From contig CAYNZP010000005.1 in the NCBI GenBank assembly GCA_964401835.1, positions 1-64,000 on the forward strand: DNA of 64,000 nt. The letters are read 5' to 3'. The stretch is from CAYNZP01 sp964401835. Lineage in GTDB: Bacteria; Planctomycetota; Phycisphaerae; SM23-33. The translations under genes and the position numbers were made by a program. The notes below the pieces were generated by a model. That model saw nothing but the letters and a program-made list of their open reading frames with translations. It ran no database searches and was not told where the DNA came from. Every line of letters starts with the position of its first letter. The first letter of the stretch is position 1. Below are positions 43,766-53,144 of the stretch, piece by piece.

Positions 43766-45415
43766 TCAGGTCTTATTGCTTGTGTGATGCAATTTCCACA
43801 TGCTTCGCCATGTAGCTGCTGAGCGGTCCATCAAGCCCATATTCTGCAGCGCCAGAGCAAGGCCTGCCCGGACCTCCTTGTTCTCTGGAGAACCCTCGGC
43901 TGCCGTTTCCATATGCTCGACGGCCTCCTCGAACTGCCGCCTGTCGGTGTACAGAAGCCCAAGGCGGTAATGCAGGTCAACATATTCTGGCTTGATATCT
44001 ATCGCCTGTTTGAAGGTTTCTATCGCATCGTCCACCAAGCCGAGTTCCTGCTGCGTTATGCCAAGCTTGATTATGGCCTGTACATAAGACGGATTAATCT
44101 CCACAGCTGCCTTGAATTGCTCTATCGCCTCGCCAAGCCTGCCCTCGCTGCGTAACATCACGCCGTAACGGTATCGAATGTCGGCAAAGTTCGGATTTTG
44201 CTTAATCTCCTCGGCATGACGGTCTATCTGTTTGTGCAGCAAGTCGTCATTGTCCAGATCGATTTCGGCTACCGGCATACCTTCATCCGATTCAAAGCTG
44301 GCCGCAAAGCGGTCCGCCGAGGCGGACTTCAACTGAAGCTTAGCCATTTCGGCAAGCAATAATTTGCTGTTGGGCTCGATAGCCTCTGCGAGCTGAAAGC
44401 TGTTTATTGCATCTTCCCTTTTACCCATAGCCTCATAAGCCACGCCGTTACCAATATAGTTTATGAGCAACTCATCGTTAATTTCATATGCGGTATGGAA
44501 GGCCTCAGCTGCTTCTTCCCAGCGGCCATATATCAGATGGTGGGTACCAATTTTTACGGAGGCTTCAAGATAGTCCGGCTGAATTTCCAACGCCTTGCGG
44601 TAGTGCGCCAATGCCGCATCGTCGTCGGTCTTTGAATAAAGATCTCCGGCGCGAATATGAAGTTCAGGACAAAGACCCTGCTGCTCTATCAACTGTTCCA
44701 GGCGTTCCATGGCCTCACGAATTGCGCCATCGGCGATAAGTGCCTCAACCTCGTCATCCATCATAGACCAGTTTTCCGGCCCAAGGGCGATGGCGCTTTC
44801 GAAATGCTCAATGGACTTTGTATAATTTCCCGCCCTGTAATTCAGCTGCGCCAATGCCGTGTGAATGTGCGTCTGCCGAGCATCCAGCTCGAAAATCGCC
44901 TCGTACTGCTCGATTGCCTCATTTATATCGCCGGTAAAAATGCTTACCGCAGCAAGCCGCTGACGAGCGGGAATAAACGATGGCTCAACTGCTATCGCGT
45001 CGCGATAATACTCAGCTGCCTTTTGGATATTTTCGAGTTTTTCGCAACAAAAACCGATGGCAAAGAGTATTGGCACTTCGCCGCACTTAACCTGGTTGGC
45101 TATTTTTAATTCGTCCAGGGCCTTTTCAGTCTTTCCCGATTCTTCGTACACAGCTGCCAGTGCCAGCCGTGCTTCAAGATAATCGGGGCTTTTCTTGCAG
45201 GCAGTTCTCAGGTGCACTACCGCTTCCTTGTATTGCAAGGCACGCATGTAGGCCAGACCGAGTTTCAAGTGCAGTTCGGGCCGGTCGGGCTGAGTGCGAC
45301 AATCCTCCTGCAACTGTTCTAAGCTCTGAGTCGAAGGCGACCAGTAATACCTGTCGAGCATATCGCACAACTCATGTTCCAAGCCCTGACCCAGTAATTC
45401 AAGCAGATGACTCAC
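43766..45415 (-). CDS. Large TPR-repeat protein
   Basis: A 549-residue soluble protein made almost entirely of tetratricopeptide repeats, about 13-14 units (for example PELHLKLGLAYMRALQYKEAVVHLRTACKK-type units, then ALAQLNYRAGNYTKSIEHFE and GRLGEAIEQFKAAVEINP). There is no signal peptide, enzyme domain or membrane helix, so a protein-binding scaffold is likely. It starts with GTG, and GGAGG sits about 9 nt upstream. It directly follows another TPR gene by 16 nt on the same strand, so the two are probably co-expressed and possibly partners. Confidence 0.85.
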   Translation of the reverse strand: MSHLLELLGQGLEHELCDMLDRYYWSPSTQSLEQLQEDCRTQPDRPELHLKLGLAYMRALQYKEAVVHLRTACKKSPDYLEARLALAAVYEESGKTEKALDELKIANQVKCGEVPILFAIGFCCEKLENIQKAAEYYRDAIAVEPSFIPARQRLAAVSIFTGDINEAIEQYEAIFELDARQTHIHTALAQLNYRAGNYTKSIEHFESAIALGPENWSMMDDEVEALIADGAIREAMERLEQLIEQQGLCPELHIRAGDLYSKTDDDAALAHYRKALEIQPDYLEASVKIGTHHLIYGRWEEAAEAFHTAYEINDELLINYIGNGVAYEAMGKREDAINSFQLAEAIEPNSKLLLAEMAKLQLKSASADRFAASFESDEGMPVAEIDLDNDDLLHKQIDRHAEEIKQNPNFADIRYRYGVMLRSEGRLGEAIEQFKAAVEINPSYVQAIIKLGITQQELGLVDDAIETFKQAIDIKPEYVDLHYRLGLLYTDRRQFEEAVEHMETAAEGSPENKEVRAGLALALQNMGLMDRSAATWRSMWKLHHTSNKT

Positions 45416-45431
45416 CTTGCGAAAACCTCCA

Positions 45432-46673
45432 TTAAGCGGCTAACTTATCCAAAGCAACAGCCGCTCGTTTAAACCTTCCATTTAATTTCAATGCATGCTC
45501 CAGGTGCCCTCTGGCTGCGACAATTTCATTGCATCTTCCCAGCAGTTCGCCCGCAAGACAGTGGACGTCCGGCCAGTCCGCTCCGTTTTCGATTGCCTGC
45601 TCCAGACATGCAACAGCTTCGGGCTCCCTTGATTCGCTCTTGTACAATTTTGCCAGATGGATCAATGCCTTGACATAGCGAGGGTTGATCTCGACTGCCT
45701 TTTCGGCATGTTCGATAGCCACATCCGTCTTGCCCAGACGCTTCAAAACGCGGCTACAATTGTATTGCAAGTCCGCAAAATTCGGGTGGTCTGCAATTGC
45801 CATCTGCAAAACATTCGCAAATACGCCGAAAAGCTCCTCGTCGAATTCGCTTTTGGGCAAGGACATGAATGCGGAAACAAAATCGGATTCCATTTCAACG
45901 TACCTTGCCAGCTGATAGATTTCCGACTTTGGCGAGGCTGAAATGTTCGGCTCGGGGCAGCGAACGACAATGTGGAAGCCTTCTTCACTTGCAGCCTTTG
46001 CAGCCAGACAAAGTTTGTAGGCAATCATTATATTGTCTGGTCGAAGCTCAAAAGCACGCTGCAGGGACCGTACCGCCAACCGCGCGTCCTGTTGAGCAGC
46101 TGATAGCATGCCGAGGTAGTAATGCGTATCGGCATTTGAACTGTCAGCCTCGGATGCGATAACAAGATGCTTTTTCGCTTCGTCGAAACGTTCTTCACCA
46201 GCCAGGAAAAGTCCCAACTGCAAATGCAGGCAAGCCTCATCACCGAATCGCCGCAAAGCTGCATGCAATGTCATGTATGCTTGTGAGCGTTTTCCGCAGC
46301 GCCACTGTGCCTGAGAGAACTTGCAGAAATCTTTGGCTTTGCTGGAATTCGAGTCTGTGATTTTTTCCATCTCGCCAGCACACTTTTCGAAACAGCCGGT
46401 GCGGGCATAAACTTTGGAAAGATAACTGGCCAGATCGGCATTTGTACCGACTGCACTTACTGCCATGCGGAGATGTTTTTCGGCTTCGCCATACCTGCCT
46501 TCGCGCATCGCCTCTACGCCCATCCCGCGGTGGCTCATTGCTTCGTAGAAACGAGCAACCTTGCCGGCAAGGTCTTTTCTCTCGGCCACGCTGTGCAATT
46601 GGGCTGAGGCCCTGTGATAGTCGCCACGGTTGTATGCTCTTAAGCCTCTTTTATATTTCCACTTATATTTCAT
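45432..46673 (-). CDS. TPR-repeat protein
   Basis: A TPR protein of about 413 residues beginning YKWKYKRGLRAYNRGDYHRASAQLHS. Repeats run through most of the length (for example GRYGEAEKHLRMAVS, RFDEAKKHLVIASEAD, ARLAVRSLQRAFELRPDN and TDVAIEHAEKAVEINPRYVKALIHLAKL). There is no export signal. I chose the ATG at 46673; a TTG five codons earlier is also in frame. It is the first gene of a two-TPR operon and is divergent from the ligand-gated channel gene with about 150 nt between. The cellular role is unknown. Confidence 0.82.
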   Translation of the reverse strand: MKYKWKYKRGLRAYNRGDYHRASAQLHSVAERKDLAGKVARFYEAMSHRGMGVEAMREGRYGEAEKHLRMAVSAVGTNADLASYLSKVYARTGCFEKCAGEMEKITDSNSSKAKDFCKFSQAQWRCGKRSQAYMTLHAALRRFGDEACLHLQLGLFLAGEERFDEAKKHLVIASEADSSNADTHYYLGMLSAAQQDARLAVRSLQRAFELRPDNIMIAYKLCLAAKAASEEGFHIVVRCPEPNISASPKSEIYQLARYVEMESDFVSAFMSLPKSEFDEELFGVFANVLQMAIADHPNFADLQYNCSRVLKRLGKTDVAIEHAEKAVEINPRYVKALIHLAKLYKSESREPEAVACLEQAIENGADWPDVHCLAGELLGRCNEIVAARGHLEHALKLNGRFKRAAVALDKLAA

Positions 46674-46827
46674 AAGCACAATTTCCAAACAAGGAAATCA
46701 ATTAAGCCTCCGAAAAATTTATCGGCATTGATTGGGGATGAGTGAAACAAGCAACGAGGTAAATATTTTGTTTTTCTTTGATAATTTCATTTGTCTTAAG
46801 ATGTTCCAACGACCCTAGAATGATAAT

Positions 46828-47856
46828 GTGGGCAGGAAAGTTTTCATCTCGGCACTTTTGATCGGTTCACTGGCTTTAATGGCCTTGGGGGCAGACGAAG
46901 ACGAATTTCTCAGGGCAGACCGCCCCGATAAAGATAAAGGGCCTACTGAAGTTCAATTTTTCGTATTTGTAATGGATATAGACTCCATTGACGGCGCCGC
47001 TCAGAATTTTACAGTAAATGTTTATTTAAGGCTCCAATGGAACGATAAACGCCTCGTTCCCGAAAGCGGCGCTGTCCGCATGCTCCCACTTGAAAAAGTG
47101 TGGAACCCCCGCATCCTGATTACCAATAAACAAGGGCTGCTTCGCAAGTCTCTGCCTGAAGATGTAAAGGTTTATCCTGATGGCACCGTAATGTATATAC
47201 AGCGCTACGTAGGGCCTCTCTCTCAACCGTTGAGGCTTTCCGAATTCCCGTTTGATAAGCACAAGTTCACAATCCATTTCGTTGCTGTTGGATATGAACC
47301 AGGTGAAGTTGATTTCGTGCCCGGAAAGTCCCAGACAGAGATGGATATTGTCGGCGGAACCATGCATTCCGAATTTTCCTTACCCGACTGGAAGGTTTTG
47401 GATTTCAAAATCGAAACCCGACCGTTCGAGCCCGTTCCGGGTGCTAAAATAGCCGGCTTTGTTTTTGAATTCACCGCTAAGCGCTTCGCGCTCTATTATG
47501 TCTGGCAGGTCATAATCCCGTTGGTGCTGATTGTTATGATGTCCTGGGGTGCGTTCTGGATCGACCCGACAAACGCCGGCGCCCAGATCGGAGTTGCGAC
47601 CAGTTCCATGTTGACTCTCATCGCCTATAGGTTCCTGCTCGGGAATTTGTTGCCGCGCTTGCCGTATATGACGCGGCTGGATTATTTCACACTTGGCAGT
47701 ACTGTGCTGGTGTTCCTGACGCTGGTTGAGGTGATATTGACGTCGATGCTCGCACGACGAGGCCATGTCAAAGCCGGCAGAAGAATGGACCGTGCCGCCC
47801 GCATTGTGTTCCCCACTACCTTTATCGTTCTGGTGTTCTTGTCTTTGGTTTTCTAA
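46828..47856 (+). CDS. Prokaryotic pentameric ligand-gated ion channel (Cys-loop family homologue)
   Basis: A 342-residue homologue of GLIC/ELIC-type channels. After a signal peptide (1-22) the beta-sandwich ligand domain includes the loop motif LRLSEFPFDKHKF, in which the flanking Cys of animal receptors are absent, as in bacterial members. Pre-M1 and M1 are KRFALYYVWQVIIPLVLIVM with the conserved Pro; M2 leads into LLPRLPYMTRLDYF; M3 contains LVFLTLVEVIL; M4 ends the protein (FPTTFIVLVFLSLVF). The pore-mouth Glu of GLIC (position -2') aligns with Gly here. The start is GTG with no strong ribosome site. A lipoprotein gene follows by 78 nt. Confidence 0.93.
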   Translation: MGRKVFISALLIGSLALMALGADEDEFLRADRPDKDKGPTEVQFFVFVMDIDSIDGAAQNFTVNVYLRLQWNDKRLVPESGAVRMLPLEKVWNPRILITNKQGLLRKSLPEDVKVYPDGTVMYIQRYVGPLSQPLRLSEFPFDKHKFTIHFVAVGYEPGEVDFVPGKSQTEMDIVGGTMHSEFSLPDWKVLDFKIETRPFEPVPGAKIAGFVFEFTAKRFALYYVWQVIIPLVLIVMMSWGAFWIDPTNAGAQIGVATSSMLTLIAYRFLLGNLLPRLPYMTRLDYFTLGSTVLVFLTLVEVILTSMLARRGHVKAGRRMDRAARIVFPTTFIVLVFLSLVF

Positions 47857-47934
47857 GGATTTTCAAAATCGGGGGCTCTAAATAAAATACACTGCTTTTT
47901 GTAAATCACGCAAAGCTGCACATAAAATCTTATT

Positions 47935-49026
47935 GTGACAACCCTTATTAATCTGACAAAAGCCGGAATCCGTCTAATATTACTGGCAGCGTTGCTTTTA
48001 TCGCCGGGCTGCGCGAGTTTAGGTACCAGACGCATCAAGCCTGACCGGTACGGGTATAGCAAAGCCCTTTCCGACTCATGGAAAACGCAGGCCCTGCTGA
48101 ACATCGTCAGGCTGCGGTACGCCGATGCACCTACTTTTGTAGATGTTACACAGATTATCGCTGGCTACAGCGTAGAACACACCGGCAGGGTCGGAGCTGG
48201 ATTCGGAGAGCGAATTGCTTTGCCCGGCTGGAGCCACAAATGGGACATTTTAGCCCAGACAAAATACACAGATCGACCAACGATTACATATCGCCCCCTC
48301 ACTGGCGCGGAATTCACTCGGAGCCTGATGACTCCGATTCCACCTCATTCACTCATTTTTTTAATACAGTCAGGCTTTCCCTCAGATAGAGTAATGGGAA
48401 TCGGAATACACAGAATCAATGGACTGGATAACCGGCTCGTTCTTGCCGGTGAAGTAACGCCACCAGAACCGGAATTTGTAAGATTGATTTTCCTGCTGCG
48501 AGACATCCAAAAAGCGGGCGTACTTGGTATGCGAGTCGAAAAGTCAGAAAAGGAAGCAAAGGCATTTCTTGTATTTCAGGAAGAAAAGGCAGCTCCGGAA
48601 ATTCAGGACGAAATAGATGAAGCCAAAAAGCTTCTCGGGCTTTCTCCCGATTTAAACAAATACAGGATTACATTTGGCGGTATTGCACAAAGTGATAAAG
48701 AAATCAGCATTCAATCCCGCTCAATATTAAGGATTTTGGCTAATATGGCTTCATATGTACAAGTTCCTCCCGAGGACATCGAGGAGGGTCGGGCATGGGC
48801 CCCGCCTGAATCGGCTGGGATTACCGAACTTCCGTTCCAGATTCACAGCGGCACGGATGTACCCTCGGATGCGTTCGCCTCAGTCAGATATAGAGGGAAA
48901 TGGTATTGGATTGACGACACCGACCTTTCTTCCAAACGAATTCTATCGTTCATGACAGTTGTGTTTGCGGTATCACAGCCAAGTGAAGAAGAAATTCCGA
49001 CCGTAGTGACAGTTTCGGCCAACTAG
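47935..49026 (+). CDS. Lipoprotein of unknown function
   Basis: A 363-residue predicted lipoprotein: GTG start, hydrophobic signal and lipobox LSPGC (Cys near 26). The mature part begins RRIKPDRYGYSKALSDSWKTQALLNIVRLRYADAPTFVDV-like sequence. It mixes alpha and beta segments and ends in a beta-rich region (WYWIDDTDLSSKRILSFMTVVFAVS). I do not recognise a characterised family. It follows the ligand-gated channel gene by 78 nt on the same strand, so co-transcription is possible. It converges with the sugar transferase gene. Confidence 0.72.
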   Translation: MTTLINLTKAGIRLILLAALLLSPGCASLGTRRIKPDRYGYSKALSDSWKTQALLNIVRLRYADAPTFVDVTQIIAGYSVEHTGRVGAGFGERIALPGWSHKWDILAQTKYTDRPTITYRPLTGAEFTRSLMTPIPPHSLIFLIQSGFPSDRVMGIGIHRINGLDNRLVLAGEVTPPEPEFVRLIFLLRDIQKAGVLGMRVEKSEKEAKAFLVFQEEKAAPEIQDEIDEAKKLLGLSPDLNKYRITFGGIAQSDKEISIQSRSILRILANMASYVQVPPEDIEEGRAWAPPESAGITELPFQIHSGTDVPSDAFASVRYRGKWYWIDDTDLSSKRILSFMTVVFAVSQPSEEEIPTVVTVSAN

Positions 49027-49028
49027 TG

Positions 49029-49745
49029 CTAGTAAGCTCCGTGCGTTGAAAGCACAGCCGGCAGTGTCTGGAAGAGAATAAGCAAATCCAGCAGCAAAGA
49101 GCGATGGCGAACATAGTATAAATCTATCTTCATCGCCTGTTCGTAACTCAACTCACTCCTGCCGGAAATCTGCCAAAGTCCCGTCATGCCCGGTTTGACC
49201 GTCATTCGGCGTTTGTCCTGGCCTGTAACCTGCTGAGCCTCGGGCCACCACAGCGGACGCGGGCCAACAAGTGACATCGAACCGGCCAGCACGTTGAAAA
49301 GCTGGGGAATCTCGTCAATACTGCTGCGTCGCAAAAGCCGGCCGACAAATGTCAGGCGCGGGTCTTCGGCAATTTTAAATATCGGGCCAGATTTCTCATT
49401 CATGTGTTCCAGGAAGACGCGGTCCTCCTGGGCCCCCATCCGCATCGTGCGAAACTTATACATGGTAAACGGCTGGCCATTAACGCCCGCGCGGGTCTGC
49501 TTGAAGATAACCGTCCCGTGGGAGGTCAGCTTTATGGCAGCAGCGACAATCGCCATCAGCGGCGCAAGCAATGCAATCAAAACCAGGGACAGCACGAAAT
49601 CTTCTACTCGCTTTGAAAGCTCATAAAAGCCCGGCCTGGTCGATACGGATATATCTTCGGTTCTTATTACCGGCAGTTTAGGCGCCAGTGTGGGCGTTAA
49701 TGTGGCTGAGTGTCTATCCAATGTTGTAGAAACTGTTACGGTCAT
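49029..49745 (-). CDS. Polyprenyl-phosphate sugar-1-phosphate transferase (WbaP/EpsL-type)
   Basis: The probable initiating enzyme of the exopolysaccharide pathway, loading the first sugar-1-phosphate onto undecaprenyl phosphate. It has a short N-terminus, one membrane re-entrant helix (FVLSLVLIALLAPLMAIVAAAI, about 62-84) and the catalytic domain: TVIFKQTRAGVNGQPFTMYKFRTM, LTFVGRLLRRSSIDEIPQLFNVL, SLVGPRP and KPGMTGLWQISGRSEL. It is a minimal monotopic form of 238 residues. I chose the ATG at 49745, immediately after the stop of the upstream GT4 gene. The sugar specificity is not decidable. It is the last gene of the locus. Confidence 0.92.
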   Translation of the reverse strand: MTVTVSTTLDRHSATLTPTLAPKLPVIRTEDISVSTRPGFYELSKRVEDFVLSLVLIALLAPLMAIVAAAIKLTSHGTVIFKQTRAGVNGQPFTMYKFRTMRMGAQEDRVFLEHMNEKSGPIFKIAEDPRLTFVGRLLRRSSIDEIPQLFNVLAGSMSLVGPRPLWWPEAQQVTGQDKRRMTVKPGMTGLWQISGRSELSYEQAMKIDLYYVRHRSLLLDLLILFQTLPAVLSTHGAY

Positions 49746-49747
49746 GC

Positions 49748-50845
49748 TTAGAGCTTTCCTTCCTTTACTGCCAGGTACATCTTTTCGTACTCCCGGGCGA
49801 CAGCCGGCCAGGAATATTTCGCCTGAACCGTTTGCCTGGCCTCTTGCCCGAGTTGCTTGCGCAAAGACTCCTGTTCCAGACATCGGCTAATTTGACCCGC
49901 GAGTTCATTTAAGGAGTCTGCGGCAAAATACAGGCAGGCATCGCCCATAACATCTTTGTTTGCCGGAATGTCAGAGGCAATCACACATCTGCCGTGGGCC
50001 GCGGCCTCCAGCAGGACCATCGACATGCCCTCCAGAACGCTCGGCTGGATGACAACCGCGGCGTTTGAGTACAACTCGGCAAGAACCTTTCCGTACTGCG
50101 GGCCAACGAACAGGACATTCTCGCAGGCCACTGCCCGACAGTCGATGCCGTAAGCGTTTTTCTGAAAATCACCAACAACTACAAGCGGAACCGTCGGCTG
50201 AGCTTTGTCCCAGGCCTTCAAAAGCAGATCCAAACGCTTTTCCGGCTCGAACCGACCCACCCAGAGAGCGAATTTTTCCGGCTCGAGGTGCCATTTGCCT
50301 ATCTCGCTGGGCTCGATGTATTCGGCAGGCTCTGGTGCGTTTGGAATGTAAGCAACTTCTCTTTCAAACTCACCGGCCAGTTCTTCAGCGAGCGAGCTGG
50401 AAACAGACGTGACAGCATCTGCGCGTTTCATGCCGGCTCGCAGGCCGAATCTCAAAAAAGTGCGAGCAGCTGTCGACCATTTATCTCGCTTCCAGTCCGG
50501 TGCGTGCAGGGTCAGGACTATGGGCTTTGCTGCCCAGTCGGCCATCCAGCTTAGCATCGCCGGGCCAGGATTGTGGAGATGTATTACGTCGACACCATTT
50601 CTTACCGCGTTGAACATCGCCGTGGCGGTGTGAGTAATCGTATCGAGGTGTTTACCGTCCAGGCCGCCCGTTATTATTCTTGTTCCGAACTGCGGCTGCG
50701 GAGAGTCACCTACATAGCTCTTGCGCGAGTAGATTAATACTTCGTGGCCGCGGGTCGAGAGCTCTCTGGTAATCTGCTCGACAACTCGCTCCACACCGCC
50801 ATCAGCTGCGGGCAGGCCACGACAACCTATTATTGCGATGCGCAT
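49748..50845 (-). CDS. GT4-family glycosyltransferase
   Basis: A 365-residue GT-B enzyme. The N-terminus IAIIGCRGLPAADGGVERVVEQI is the GT4 acceptor-side Gly loop. The donor domain has LWVGRFEPEKRLDLLLKAWDK and the EX7E-like VIQPSVLEGMSMVLLEAAAHGR. No membrane helix is present. It extends the lipid-linked repeat unit after the initiating transferase whose gene lies directly downstream. Its 5' end overlaps the preceding GT4 gene by 16 nt. Sugar and linkage are unknown. Confidence 0.9.
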   Translation of the reverse strand: MRIAIIGCRGLPAADGGVERVVEQITRELSTRGHEVLIYSRKSYVGDSPQPQFGTRIITGGLDGKHLDTITHTATAMFNAVRNGVDVIHLHNPGPAMLSWMADWAAKPIVLTLHAPDWKRDKWSTAARTFLRFGLRAGMKRADAVTSVSSSLAEELAGEFEREVAYIPNAPEPAEYIEPSEIGKWHLEPEKFALWVGRFEPEKRLDLLLKAWDKAQPTVPLVVVGDFQKNAYGIDCRAVACENVLFVGPQYGKVLAELYSNAAVVIQPSVLEGMSMVLLEAAAHGRCVIASDIPANKDVMGDACLYFAADSLNELAGQISRCLEQESLRKQLGQEARQTVQAKYSWPAVAREYEKMYLAVKEGKL

Positions 50846-52029
50846 CGGTTTAATGATTCCTCATAAAGCTGCTCAACTTGCTTAATCAGAAGTTCGTTGT
50901 TGTGAAGCAAGCCAACATGCTCTTTGCCGGCTTGGGCTATTTTTTCACGGTCAGACTTACTGGCCAGGACTTCTTTGGTTGTTTGCACCAACGAGTCGAT
51001 ATCACCCTGCTCAAAGAGCCTGCCTGTCTTGTCGTCATGGATAAATTCACGCAACGGCGGTGTTTCCGGAGCTATCACACAACGCCCTGCCGCCATCGCT
51101 TCGAGCATTATTGCCGGGCTGTTCTCCAGGCATCTGCTGGTTACGACGACAGCTGTCGCCCTGGCCATGTACTGCCCAATTCGGCTATGATCGACTGGGC
51201 CGGTTATTTCTACGTTGGATAAATTCTCGCCTTCAGCTTTTTCTCGCAGGTCATTCAACGCTGGCCCCCCGCCTGCAATTACGACATTTGACTCGGGGAT
51301 TCGCCCGGCCAGTTCAAGCATCAGCTCCGGGGCCTTTTCTTGGCTTACCCGGCCGGCAAAAAGTAAATCGTTTTCACTTTGCGGAACATCGGGAAGCTCG
51401 ACTTCCTCGATAACATTCCTGACTACCCTTAGCTTATCAGCAGGCATGCCAGCCTTAAGCATCACGTCGCGCATGAAGAGAGTCGGGCAAAGAAAAAAAT
51501 CAATATGCCGCACATATCGGCCCAAGATGTACTGGACGTAGCTTTCGATGGCCGCAGCTGCCCCAGCCAGGCCGGCACATTTGGGGCTGGCTGCATGGTA
51601 AAACCTGTTCCCAAGACAACGCGTGCAAATACCATCCAAGCGGAGAAAATGCTTCGTCGGACACGCCAGGCGGTAATCGTGCAGTGTCATCACCACGCCG
51701 ATATTCCGTTTGGCAAGCACTGGCAAAATCGATGGCGTAAGGTGATGGTAAATATTGTGCAGGTGAGCGACATCAACTTCGCAGCCGGAGAGGAATTCAT
51801 CCAGCTTGGAAGCAGCCTGGCGGTTGTGGATCATTTTCCACATGCTCATCGGATTTTTCGATTCTGCATAATCATGGAACACCGGCATATCGGCCCGACC
51901 ACCGGGTTCGACGCAGCCGAATTGGAAAACATCATGACCTCGCTGCTTCTGCAATTTGCATAGCGTGCGCAGATAGCTGCCCACTCCCCCGTTTTCAGAA
52001 AGAAATTTTTCTATGTGCAATATCCGCAT
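50830..52029 (-). CDS. GT4-family glycosyltransferase
   Basis: A 399-residue GT-B enzyme starting ILHIEKFLSENGGVGSYLRTL. The donor domain carries LLFAGRVSQEKAPELMLELAG and VVTSRCLENSPAIMLEAMAAGR, an ENSP-type nucleotide-sugar site. The mid-region CPTKHFLRLDGICTRCLGNRFYHAASPKC has a cluster of Cys seen in one GT4 subgroup, perhaps a metal site. It is 3 nt from the radical SAM gene upstream and overlaps the next GT4 gene. Confidence 0.9.
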   Translation of the reverse strand: MRILHIEKFLSENGGVGSYLRTLCKLQKQRGHDVFQFGCVEPGGRADMPVFHDYAESKNPMSMWKMIHNRQAASKLDEFLSGCEVDVAHLHNIYHHLTPSILPVLAKRNIGVVMTLHDYRLACPTKHFLRLDGICTRCLGNRFYHAASPKCAGLAGAAAAIESYVQYILGRYVRHIDFFLCPTLFMRDVMLKAGMPADKLRVVRNVIEEVELPDVPQSENDLLFAGRVSQEKAPELMLELAGRIPESNVVIAGGGPALNDLREKAEGENLSNVEITGPVDHSRIGQYMARATAVVVTSRCLENSPAIMLEAMAAGRCVIAPETPPLREFIHDDKTGRLFEQGDIDSLVQTTKEVLASKSDREKIAQAGKEHVGLLHNNELLIKQVEQLYEESLNRCASQ

Positions 52030-52031
52030 AT

Positions 52032-53045
52032 CTAATTTGCCTTGAATTGGGGCAGCTTAAAACAGCCAAGGTGCGCCAGTGGCTTATTCAGCAGGATCCA
52101 CGACAGCACCGCCAATGGCCTGCGGCGATAAACGCTACGTGCAGTGCAGATCATCCAGCAGTTTTGGCTGCAATTTCGAGAAAAGTTGCGGGCTGTGCTG
52201 GTGGAATTGCCGGACCAGATTTCATCCCAGCTTTGCTCGATGATACTGCCCATCGGCTGGCCCTTAACAGAGCAGCTGAAAATGCTGCCATCAGCCTGGC
52301 AGAAGAAAAAGTCCTCGCCGGCATGACAAGTAAACTTCCACGGTCGGCCGGAAAGCAATTTGAAGGTATTTGCCGCGAAATGACCCCGCAGCCAATATTT
52401 TGGTCTGGCACTTCGCAGCCACTTTGAAGCAAGCTTTTCAAATGGCTGATTCAGTCCTGTCGGTATAGGCCCCACGAGAGAATCTTCAACGCCGAGATGA
52501 GTCGTAGCCGCATGCGCAGCGACAACACCCAGTTCGAGTCCCTTACTGCCTGCCAGCTGGGCTACCTCGATGAGCTGATCGAGATTATCCTTGCTGAGCG
52601 TCATGCCCAGGCGCAGACCCTGGAAACCTTTTGCTTTAAGCGAGTCAATCAACCCCATAGCGGAATCAAACACGCCGTCATCACCGCGTATTTTGTCATG
52701 GACCCCTCCTATGCCATCCAAACTCACCGCCAGCCTCACTGTCGGATCGATCCGGATAATTTCATCCATCATTTTCTCGATTCGCTGTGGCAGATAGGCG
52801 TTGGTGGATATTGTTATCTGGGCAGATGGGCACGCCTTTCGGACATGGCTGACGAATTCCGGCAGATCGTTGCGGAGGAATGGCTCGCCGCCGGAGATAT
52901 TGATTGTCTTCAAACTGGGCGGCAGAGAGGCCATATGCTCGGGCTCGAGTTTGTCTGTTTCGCTGCTTTTCCAGATGTTGCACATCGCACAATGTGCGTT
53001 ACATCGGTAGGTTACAGCTATTATGGCGTCGTCGGGTTGCCTCAT
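52032..53045 (-). CDS. Radical SAM protein in the exopolysaccharide locus
   Basis: A 337-residue radical SAM enzyme. The cluster motif CxxxCxxC is at Cys15, 19 and 22 (TYRCNAHCAMCNIW), followed by NISGGEPFLRNDLPEF and the partial TIM barrel (LAVSLDGIGGVHDKIRG). The C-terminal region has CHAGEDFFFCQADGSIFSC and CSQNCWMIC, a SPASM/twitch-like auxiliary-cluster pattern. I chose the ATG at 53045. The longer reading frame runs 59 codons into the neighbouring repeat element and is not coding there. Substrate unknown; the context suggests a sugar, lipid or peptide modification linked to the polymer. Confidence 0.85.
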   Translation of the reverse strand: MRQPDDAIIAVTYRCNAHCAMCNIWKSSETDKLEPEHMASLPPSLKTINISGGEPFLRNDLPEFVSHVRKACPSAQITISTNAYLPQRIEKMMDEIIRIDPTVRLAVSLDGIGGVHDKIRGDDGVFDSAMGLIDSLKAKGFQGLRLGMTLSKDNLDQLIEVAQLAGSKGLELGVVAAHAATTHLGVEDSLVGPIPTGLNQPFEKLASKWLRSARPKYWLRGHFAANTFKLLSGRPWKFTCHAGEDFFFCQADGSIFSCSVKGQPMGSIIEQSWDEIWSGNSTSTARNFSRNCSQNCWMICTARSVYRRRPLAVLSWILLNKPLAHLGCFKLPQFKAN

Positions 53046-53144
53046 ATTTTCATTACTTCTTCCAGATCGCTTAAAACGAATTCGCTTTAAAAGATATCGG
53101 CTAAATAGGCGGGTTTCACTGCGTGGAAACTCCGTCCTAATTTT

